From positions 67,947-131,946 of the forward strand of contig JBGAHO010000004.1 in the NCBI GenBank assembly GCA_044226195.1: 64,000 nt of DNA. Direction: 5' to 3'. Below the pieces are notes generated by a model. The model was not told where the DNA came from, did no database searches, and saw nothing but the letters and a program-made list of their open reading frames with translations. Below, in pieces: positions 59,068 through 64,000 of the stretch. Positions within the stretch are counted from its first letter, which is position 1. Each line of letters opens with the position of its first letter. The stretch comes from RPQJ01 sp044226195. Lineage in GTDB: Bacteria; Pseudomonadota; Gammaproteobacteria; Steroidobacterales; Steroidobacteraceae. The position numbers and the translations under genes are program-made.

Positions 59068-59441
59068 GCACACGCCTCGGAATCGGGACGCCAGACGTGC
59101 AGCTGGCGGGCCGCCTCGCGCAGGACCGCAAGCGCCCGGGTGAGCGGCACCTGCCAGCTCGACGGATCGCTGCCGAGCGGAATCGCCGCGATGGCGCGGC
59201 TGAGCCGCAGCAGCGCCGGCTGGAAAACCTCGGCCTCGATCTCCGTCATGCGTTCGAGCCCGGCGGCGCCGGCGCGCGCAGCGACGTCGACCTCGACGTC
59301 GAACAGCAGGTGCTGCAGCTGCTCGCGCGCGAGCCACGCGTCGACGGAACGCCGCGCGGCGACGCGCGTGCGGATCACGCGCCGGAAATAGTCGTGCAGC
59401 CCGACGGCGCATGAAGTCCGTCCGCGCCCCAGGGAGTTCAT
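59064..59441 (-). CDS. Hypothetical helical protein in the MarR operon
   Basis: 125 residues from ATG 59441 (MNSLGRGRTSCAVGLHDYF), helical, with 'LAREQLQHLLFDVEVDVAAR' and 'LTRALAVLREAARQLHVW'. No recognised family. GAGG lies about 11 bases before the ATG. It sits 39 bases after marR and overlaps DUF3079 by 4 bases, so the three genes are likely one operon. Alternative GTG starts at 59447/59450 cannot be excluded. Confidence 0.6.
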   Translation of the reverse strand: MNSLGRGRTSCAVGLHDYFRRVIRTRVAARRSVDAWLAREQLQHLLFDVEVDVAARAGAAGLERMTEIEAEVFQPALLRLSRAIAAIPLGSDPSSWQVPLTRALAVLREAARQLHVWRPDSEACA

Positions 59442-59480
59442 GGCCACCACCGCCTCACGGCGCGACCGCGCAGGGCCGTG

Positions 59481-59873
59481 TCAGTTGAGTTCGACACGGA
59501 ACACCCGCTTGAGATTCTGCAGTTCGTCGCGATGGCGCCGCGCCACGCGCTCGACGTGGCTGCGACCCTTGGTCGTCAGGTGCACCTCGACGCGACGCGC
59601 GTCGTTCTCGCTGCGCCGCTTCTCGACCAGCCGCAGCGAGACGCAGCGCTGCACCAGCGCCGCCGTGCCGTGCGGGCTCGCCTGCATGCGCGCCGCGAGC
59701 TCACCCACCGTCGCCCAGTCGCGCTCCGGGTGGCCGGCGACGTGCAGCAGCAGCAGGTACTGCGTCTGGGTTAGCCCGCCCTCGCGCGACGCCGCCACGC
59801 TGAAGCGCTGGAAGCGCGCCATCTGGTAGCGGAAGTCGGAGAGCGCGACGTATTCGGACTTGGTCACGGGCAC
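59481..59873 (-). CDS. MarR-family transcriptional regulator
   Basis: About 130 residues with the winged helix at about 30-105: 'TQTQYLLLLHVAGHPERDWA' then 'TVGELAARMQASPHGTAALV' and the wing 'SENDARRVEVHLTTKGRSH' (D-x-R-x-x-x-V-x-L-T). Start GTG 59873 or 59867 (both in frame), 25-31 bases after a perfect 25-bp palindrome that is its likely operator. Ligand is usually a phenolic or oxidant signal. First gene of the operon with a hypothetical gene and DUF3079. Confidence 0.88.
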   Translation of the reverse strand: MPVTKSEYVALSDFRYQMARFQRFSVAASREGGLTQTQYLLLLHVAGHPERDWATVGELAARMQASPHGTAALVQRCVSLRLVEKRRSENDARRVEVHLTTKGRSHVERVARRHRDELQNLKRVFRVELN

Positions 59874-59897
59874 GGATCCGGTGGCAACGTGCCGGAA

Positions 59898-59922
59898 CGA
59901 TATATCACGGCGTGATATATCG
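59898..59922. promoter_or_regulatory. Perfect 25-bp palindromic operator upstream of marR
   Basis: CGATATATCACG-G-CGTGATATATCG, 12-bp arms around one base. The TATAT cores also resemble -10 elements for leftward transcription. Its position just upstream of marR and its symmetry strongly suggest autoregulation by the MarR protein. No gene starts rightward within 590 bases. Confidence 0.8.
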
Positions 59923-59986
59923 TCAGTCGTGGCAAGCCCGTATCCCCTCCGCGCCACGCGGCGGAAACTTCGCGGCGATCCGTCGC

Positions 59987-60394
59987 TCAGTCGCGGGTTT
60001 CGCCGAGGTAGGCCTCGCATCCCGACGCGAACGCCGGGCCCGCCCCGAGGCAGGCACACGGCTCGGTGACCTCGTTCTCGCGGGCCCATTCGAAGCCGGC
60101 CTGTTCGCCCGTGACGGCCGCCTCGGCGTAGGCCCGGCAGCCGTCGCGATACCCTGCGGACTGCACATTGCACAGTGGGACCGCGCTCACGCCGTTGCGT
60201 TCCCCCCACGCGAAACCGGCCTTCTGCTCGGCGCAGTCGGACTCGCAGGCGTAGCCGAAGAACGCCCACGGCGCGTAGGCCTCGCGCGTCGGCGAACACG
60301 GACGTGCGTCGTCGGGCGGCCGTTCGCCCGCGGCGACCGGCAGGGCCAGCCACAGCAGGGCGACCGCCGTCGCCGAAGTTCGAGTGCTCCGCAT
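59987..60394 (-). CDS. Secreted cysteine-rich protein with degenerate repeats
   Basis: 135 residues, signal peptide about 1-23 ('AVALLWLALPVAAG'). The mature part has ten cysteines and a twice-repeated unit: 'AGFAWGERNGV...C' and 'AGFEWARENEVTEPCACL', each preceded by 'GYxxxC..' or 'AYAEAA'. Even cysteine number and periplasmic location suggest disulfides. No family recognised. Start ATG 60394. It is upstream of marR on the same strand (113 bases) but has the operator between, so probably a separate unit. Divergent from the nuclease gene. Confidence 0.72.
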   Translation of the reverse strand: MRSTRTSATAVALLWLALPVAAGERPPDDARPCSPTREAYAPWAFFGYACESDCAEQKAGFAWGERNGVSAVPLCNVQSAGYRDGCRAYAEAAVTGEQAGFEWARENEVTEPCACLGAGPAFASGCEAYLGETRD

Positions 60395-60513
60395 GGCCCC
60401 TCCCGGACGTGCGCGCCGCCGTCCTGCCGAGGATGGGCGCGCCAACTGTGCGGGGCATCGCCAATTTGCGGCGCGACCGTTGAGATTCGCGCGGTTCGCC
60501 GCACCATGCGCGC

Positions 60514-61086
60514 ATGCGGTTCTCGCTGGCCCTGGTGCCCCTGCTGTTCGTGCTGTCGCTCGCGCTGCTGCGCGGCGTCGAGGCGGGCGAGCGCACGGTG
60601 CTCGAAGGCGTGGTCGTCGGCGTCGTCGACGGCGACACGGTGGACGTGCGCCTCGCCTCCGGCCAGGTGCGCATCCGGCTGCAGGCCATCGATGCGCCCG
60701 AGATGGGGCAGGCCTACGGCCAGGCCGCGAAGCGGGCGCTGTCCGATCTCGTGTACGGCAAGGCGGTGGACGTCGAGCCGTTCGAGCAGGACCGCTACGA
60801 CCGGCTGGTCGCGCGCCTGTGGATCGCCGACCTCGACGTGAATGCGGAACTGGTCAAGCACGGCATGGCGTGGACCTACCGACGCTACGCGCATGACGTC
60901 GCGTACTGCGCCTACGAGCAGGCGGCGCGGGAATTGAACCGGGGATTGTGGTCGCTACCGCGCGAGCAGCGACCCGCGCCGTGGGAGTGGCGGCGGCGCA
61001 AGACGCTCGACGGCCACTACACGGACTACACGCACGAGACGGTCGCGCACTGCATCGCGACGTTGGGCAAGGCGTCCGGCACGTGA
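60514..61086 (+). CDS. Secreted thermonuclease (SNase-like) family protein
   Basis: 190 residues with a signal peptide (about 1-24). The SNase fold has 'VGVVDGDTVDVRL', catalytic Arg and Glu in 'IRLQAIDAPEMGQAYGQAAK' and Arg in 'YDRLVARLWIADLDVNAELV'. It cleaves DNA or RNA with Ca2+ in classical members. A C-terminal extension of about 40 residues (RRRKTLDGHYTDY) is unlike staphylococcal nuclease. Divergent from the cysteine-rich protein. Confidence 0.9.
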   Translation: MRFSLALVPLLFVLSLALLRGVEAGERTVLEGVVVGVVDGDTVDVRLASGQVRIRLQAIDAPEMGQAYGQAAKRALSDLVYGKAVDVEPFEQDRYDRLVARLWIADLDVNAELVKHGMAWTYRRYAHDVAYCAYEQAARELNRGLWSLPREQRPAPWEWRRRKTLDGHYTDYTHETVAHCIATLGKASGT

Positions 61087-61110
61087 GGTGCGCGCCGGAC
61101 GCCCGCCGTG

Positions 61111-61947
61111 TTACTTCGACTTGAACGCGAGCGACATCAGGTCGTCGCTGAACCCGGGCGTCGGGGCGCCGTTCCTGGTCGCAAAGCGATAGAGGGCCGC
61201 CGAGTACACGCCCTGCATCGTCGCCTGCAGCGTCGAGAGGAACAGGAACGTGACGATGCCGGCCAGCAGCAGCGTGCCGGCGAGGAACGCCATGTTCGCG
61301 GTCGCCGCGAGGAAGATCGCGCCGCCGCAGACGATGACGAGCGCCAAGTACGCCACCGCGAACACCACGCTCAGGCCGGCGTTGCCGATGAGGTTCTCGC
61401 CCCAGGTCTCGCGCAGCAGGTTCGCGCTTTCCTTCACGGCGTCGACCGGGCCGACGTCGCGCGTCACCAGCACCGGCACGACCATGAAGGTCGCGAGCGC
61501 CCAGGCCACGCCCACCAGCTTGACGACGATGCGGCCGAGCCAGCCGACGCGCTCCTCGATCGCGCGCAGCAGCAGGCCGACCGTCGCGGCGATCACGGCG
61601 TACGCGAGGATCTTGCCGACGCGCGCCCACGCGATCGCGAGGCCGTCCTTCAGCGTGGGGTTGCCGCCGTCCATGCGGATCATCGCGGCGCCGACCAGCG
61701 CGGTGTTGAAGAACAGCGCGATGAAGTACGAGACCACGTAGAAGAAGAACGCGAACAGGTAGGCGCTCTCGCCGAGCGCTTCGGGCGTGAACCGGCCCAG
61801 CGCCAGCACCGGCACGGCAAGGCTGCCGACGATCAGCAGCAGCGCGCAGACGGACAGCACCGGGAACAGCAGCAGTTCCTTGTCGGCACGGATCACCGAC
61901 CAGGACGCCTGGGCGAGTTCGAGGCTGCGGGAAAAGCGACCGGCCAT
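61111..61947 (-). CDS. DUF6159 family membrane protein
   Basis: 278 residues with about six membrane helices, opening 'FSRSLELAQASWSVIRADKE' then 'LLLFPVLSVCALLLIVGSLA', a layout I associate with DUF6159. Function unknown. Strong ribosome site AGGAGG about 6 bases before ATG 61947. Convergent with the nuclease (24 bases between stops). Confidence 0.8.
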   Translation of the reverse strand: MAGRFSRSLELAQASWSVIRADKELLLFPVLSVCALLLIVGSLAVPVLALGRFTPEALGESAYLFAFFFYVVSYFIALFFNTALVGAAMIRMDGGNPTLKDGLAIAWARVGKILAYAVIAATVGLLLRAIEERVGWLGRIVVKLVGVAWALATFMVVPVLVTRDVGPVDAVKESANLLRETWGENLIGNAGLSVVFAVAYLALVIVCGGAIFLAATANMAFLAGTLLLAGIVTFLFLSTLQATMQGVYSAALYRFATRNGAPTPGFSDDLMSLAFKSK

Positions 61948-62042
61948 GGTCTTCCTCCTGAATGCGGACGGGATCATTGTGCCAAAGCCGCGACGGGCGA
62001 CGAACGCCTCGTCGCGCCGTTCGTCGCAGGCTGCGACGGATC

Positions 62043-62393
62043 CTACAACTCGGTGTACTTGCGCGCGGAGCCTCTTGCCTTGTCGATCGGGTACTTGGCG
62101 GCGTTGCGGGCGATCTTGGCGCGGGCGGCGGCGGCCAGGTCGACGTCCAGGCGGTCCGCCAGCCGGATTAAGTAAAGCAGCACGTCGGCCATCTCTTCCT
62201 CGACGGCCGACCGGGTCTCCGGCGGCAGCTGCCGGCCCTGCTCGTCCGTGAGCCACTGGAAGGGCTCGAGCAGCTCGGCCGCCTCGACGGCCAGGGCCGT
62301 CGCGAGGTTGCGGGGCGAGTGGAACTGGTCCCAGTCCCGCTCGGCGGCGAAGTCCCGCAGGGCGTTACGCAGGTCGGTCAATTCGTCGGACAT
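62043..62393 (-). CDS. MazG-like nucleotide pyrophosphohydrolase
   Basis: 116 residues of the all-alpha NTP pyrophosphatase superfamily (dCTPase/MazG-like): 'LAVEAAELLEPFQW' and 'EEEMADVLLYLIRLADRLDV' supply the E-x-x-E and E-x-x-x-D magnesium ligands. Such enzymes remove non-canonical (d)NTPs. Its start codons overlap by 29 bases the upstream 60-residue membrane protein gene, so they share a message. Confidence 0.88.
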   Translation of the reverse strand: MSDELTDLRNALRDFAAERDWDQFHSPRNLATALAVEAAELLEPFQWLTDEQGRQLPPETRSAVEEEMADVLLYLIRLADRLDVDLAAAARAKIARNAAKYPIDKARGSARKYTEL

Positions 62394-62547
62394 GGAAACG
62401 CCCTCTTGCGCGGGCGTCCATTATCCGCGAGTGCCGCAGGGACTCCACGAGTCGCCGCAGGCCCTCGAGCCCGAACAAGAGCGCGATGATGCCGAGTTGG
62501 ATGTCGAAACCGATCAGGTGGACGGTTTCCAGCAGGGTGCGATCCAT
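62365..62547 (-). CDS. 60-residue membrane protein ahead of the MazG-like gene
   Basis: Begins MDRTLLETVHLIGFDIQLG; one hydrophobic helix (about 9-26, 'LIGFDIQLGIIALLFGLEG') and an Arg-rich tail. GGAGG lies 4-5 bases before ATG 62547. It is in front of and overlapping the pyrophosphohydrolase gene, downstream of a strong promoter with palindromic operators. No family recognised; a single-helix regulator or toxin-like peptide is possible but unproven. Confidence 0.6.
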   Translation of the reverse strand: MDRTLLETVHLIGFDIQLGIIALLFGLEGLRRLVESLRHSRIMDARARGRFHVRRIDRPA

Positions 62548-62591
62548 CGATCCTCCCGGAACCGGCGGGGGGAGCCGTTTCCAGGGAGCCC

Positions 62592-62673
62592 ATGCTACGC
62601 CAGAATTGTTGCAGTGCAACACATCCCGTGGAAAACCCCAACGGCGACACAGACTTGCACCGCAACGGTGCAA
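62592..62673 (-). promoter_or_regulatory. Promoter with two TTGCA palindromes
   Basis: Leftward: TTGCAC (62614-62619) and TAGCAT (62592-62597) with a 16-base spacer. TGTTGCA-G-TGCAACA (62607-62621) overlaps the -35, and TTGCACCG-CAA-CGGTGCAA (62655-62673) lies 50 bases upstream centre to centre (about five helical turns). Likely a regulated promoter for the small membrane protein/MazG-like operon. Confidence 0.6.
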
Positions 62674-62687
62674 TCAATCGGGGGAAA

Positions 62688-62744
62688 AAATAGGGGACAT
62701 TCCTCTTTTTCGCGACTGCCGAAAAAGAGGAATGTCCCCTATTT
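62688..62744. repeat. Palindromic dispersed repeat, intergenic copy
   Basis: Perfect 25-base arms (62688-62712 and 62720-62744) with a 7-base loop. The core GGGGACATTCCTCTTTT is the same as in the repeat inside uvrA (34021-34090); the loop sequence differs. It lies 17 bases after the stop of the gene at 62762-63163 and could also serve as a terminator hairpin (A/T-rich ends AAATA/TATTT). Confidence 0.9.
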
Positions 62745-62761
62745 GGATTGTCCCGGATCCG

Positions 62762-63163
62762 TCAGGGGAACTGGATCTTGCCGCGAGGGGGGGCGCCGGG
62801 CTGGCCGAGCGCCGCCGCGGCACCGGCATCCGGAATGACGATCGAGGAGGCCTGCTGGCGCCGCATCTCCTGCAGCTCCTGCATGGTCTCGTCGAAGGCC
62901 ACCTTGGCGGCATCCGAGAACCCGTGGCAGGCCTCGGCCAGGTTCTTCGCCGCAATCTCGAACGACAGCGGCAGCACGCCGGCCGGCGTCATGATCTGCG
63001 CCTGCCCGACGTACACGGCCTGGCGCGTCGGGTCGACCGAGCCATCCGACTTCACCGGCGTCACCACGCGGATCGTGCCGACCTTGCGGTCGGTGTAGGT
63101 GTCCTCGCGCCAGAGGTCGTTGGCGTCCATCTTCGGTTCAGGAGCGTTGCCGGGGCCGGCCAT
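62762..63163 (-). CDS. Hypothetical protein (133 residues)
   Basis: Contains 'MDANDLWREDTYTDRKVGTI' and 'MTPAGVLPLSFEIAAKNLAE' then a helical 'AKVAFDETMQELQEMRRQQA' segment; no signal peptide or membrane helix. Resembles a conserved uncharacterised gammaproteobacterial family, but I cannot name it. Start ATG 63163 has GAGGA about 8 bases upstream; ATG 63130 (MDAND) is possible. Followed leftward by the palindromic repeat. Confidence 0.72.
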   Translation of the reverse strand: MAGPGNAPEPKMDANDLWREDTYTDRKVGTIRVVTPVKSDGSVDPTRQAVYVGQAQIMTPAGVLPLSFEIAAKNLAEACHGFSDAAKVAFDETMQELQEMRRQQASSIVIPDAGAAAALGQPGAPPRGKIQFP

Positions 63164-63246
63164 GCGGGTGTCCTCGAATCAGGTGGGGGGAGCGTCGTCG
63201 CGCGAGGGCTGCCACGGTACCGGAGCCGGTCCGTCGCGACAATCGG

Positions 63247-63438
63247 TCAGAACTTCGCGTCGGTCCCGCCGCGCCCGTCGCTGGGCCAGGGGCTCAGCGC
63301 GAGGTAGTAGAGCAGCACGAGGTTGACCAGCGGGATCGAGGCGAGGATCGCGAGCCAGGGCGGGAAGCCCATGCGGCCGAGGATCTTCCAGAACGCCACG
63401 ATCTGCAGCAGCGAGACGATGAATACCCAGCGGATCAC
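63247..63438 (-). CDS. Small membrane protein (63 residues)
   Basis: Two hydrophobic helices, about 3-18 ('WVFIVSLLQIVAFW') and 25-46 ('PPWLAILASIPLVNLVLLYY'), and a short polar tail ending GGTDAKF. The layout resembles other small two-helix proteins sometimes found as uncharacterised inner-membrane peptides. No family named. Start ATG 63438. Between the hypothetical gene and the GntR gene, same strand. Confidence 0.65.
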   Translation of the reverse strand: MIRWVFIVSLLQIVAFWKILGRMGFPPWLAILASIPLVNLVLLYYLALSPWPSDGRGGTDAKF

Positions 63439-63507
63439 GCGCGACTCCCGGGGCGACGGCCCGGCCGCATCATAACGTGCACGGCGGCCGGCGAAGTCCC
63501 CGCGCCG

Positions 63508-63957
63508 TCAGTCGTCGTAGTTCTCCTGACGCTCGACTTCGCGGATGCGCAGCATCGCGGCCTTGAACAGGCCGGTGGCCTCGGAACTGGAGAGCCCGCG
63601 CGCGGCGGCTTCACGCACGGCCCGCAGCAATGCCGCCTCGAAGCGGATCTGCGTGGCATCGCCCACGTGCCCCTCGGGCTCGCCTTCGCGCGGCGGCACG
63701 CACAGGTCGCCGCTGTCGCGCTGCACGATCACGTTGTCCGCGACGAGCCGCGCATACGCCGAGCGCACGTCCTCGACGGGCACCATCAATTCGCGGGCGA
63801 CGCGCTCCACCGGCGGCAGCAACGCGCCGACCGGCAGTTCACCCTTGCTGACATCCGATTTCACGACGGCGTAGAGACGCTCGGCCAGCGTCGGCCCGCC
63901 CTGGGCGAGCATCGCCTTGCGCCAGCGTCCGGTTCGTGTCGCCCAGTACTGTTCCAT
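63508..63957 (-). CDS. GntR-type winged-helix regulator without a recognised effector domain
   Basis: 149 residues. The GntR winged helix lies at about 20-90: 'LAERLYAVVKSDVSKGELPV', 'LPPVERVARELMVPVEDVRS' and 'AYARLVADNVIVQRDSGDL'. The remaining 60 residues ('TQIRFEAALLRAVREAAARG...') are a short helical region, too small for an FCD or UTRA domain; YtrA-type GntR regulators are similarly short. Strong GGGAGG before ATG 63957. The window ends 43 bases upstream, so its promoter is cut. Confidence 0.85.
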   Translation of the reverse strand: MEQYWATRTGRWRKAMLAQGGPTLAERLYAVVKSDVSKGELPVGALLPPVERVARELMVPVEDVRSAYARLVADNVIVQRDSGDLCVPPREGEPEGHVGDATQIRFEAALLRAVREAAARGLSSSEATGLFKAAMLRIREVERQENYDD

Positions 63958-64000
63958 GCGACCTCCCTGGCCCATGGCACCCACCTGATGTGCCGGCATT

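Overview
The window is 64 kb of GC-rich (by eye close to 70% G+C), gene-dense bacterial chromosome. The gene set points to a gammaproteobacterium: GreB, FadH, AvtA, MltA, biosynthetic SpeA, an alpha-2-macroglobulin/PbpC pair, PiT with its DUF47 partner, and a Pseudomonas-style sigma-28 promoter. A high-GC relative of the Steroidobacterales/Nevskiales/Xanthomonadales is my guess; that placement is inference. There is no phage, plasmid, CRISPR array, integrase or transposase gene. Most genes are housekeeping or small-family genes in short operons, many packed tail to tail with overlapping stop codons.

Layout. 0.2-4.7 kb: a membrane PAS/GAF sensor without an output domain, then a chemoreceptor with its own sigma-28 promoter. 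4.8-12.0 kb: greB, a GFA protein, homospermidine synthase, a glutathione transferase, a mercaptopyruvate sulfurtransferase, arginine decarboxylase and a GDT1/TMEM165 cation transporter; speA and homospermidine synthase suggest an agmatine/putrescine to homospermidine route. 12.1-13.3 kb: a small unknown gene, then a 550-base non-coding stretch full of inverted repeats ahead of a glycine-rich RRM protein. 13.4-30.9 kb: an EipA-like envelope protein and a UvrD-family helicase, then small operons (VOC proteins, GNAT, DUF1801), a DUF885 metallopeptidase, aldehyde dehydrogenase, Nudix hydrolase, an unknown gene pair, mobB, a HAD phosphatase, avtA with a cupin, and a PAS histidine kinase. 31.0-36.6 kb: a double-length UvrA (about 1857 residues, four ABC modules) interrupted in frame by a palindromic repeat. 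36.7-40.4 kb: DUF47-PiT phosphate uptake and fadH. 40.4-44.8 kb: a CBS protein and a metal-uptake operon (small membrane protein, porin-like barrel, substrate-binding protein, permease) that has no ATPase gene. 44.9-50.8 kb: a LytS/LytTR-type two-component pair, an AraC regulator, a serine hydrolase, mltA and a PhzF protein. 50.9-58.9 kb: alpha-2-macroglobulin plus penicillin-binding protein 1C. 58.8-64.0 kb: small genes, including a MarR operon behind a perfect palindromic operator, a secreted nuclease, a MazG-like pyrophosphohydrolase with a 60-residue membrane protein, a second copy of the palindromic repeat, and a GntR-type regulator at the edge.

The observations most worth following are: (1) the palindromic repeat family, with one copy translated inside uvrA just before a Walker B motif and one intergenic copy; (2) the structured leader or RNA at about 12.41-12.90 kb; (3) the metal operon without an ATPase but with a barrel and a possible CTG-started membrane protein; (4) paired TTGCA palindromes over the promoter of the 60-residue membrane protein/MazG-like operon. 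I see no anti-phage or biosynthetic cluster.
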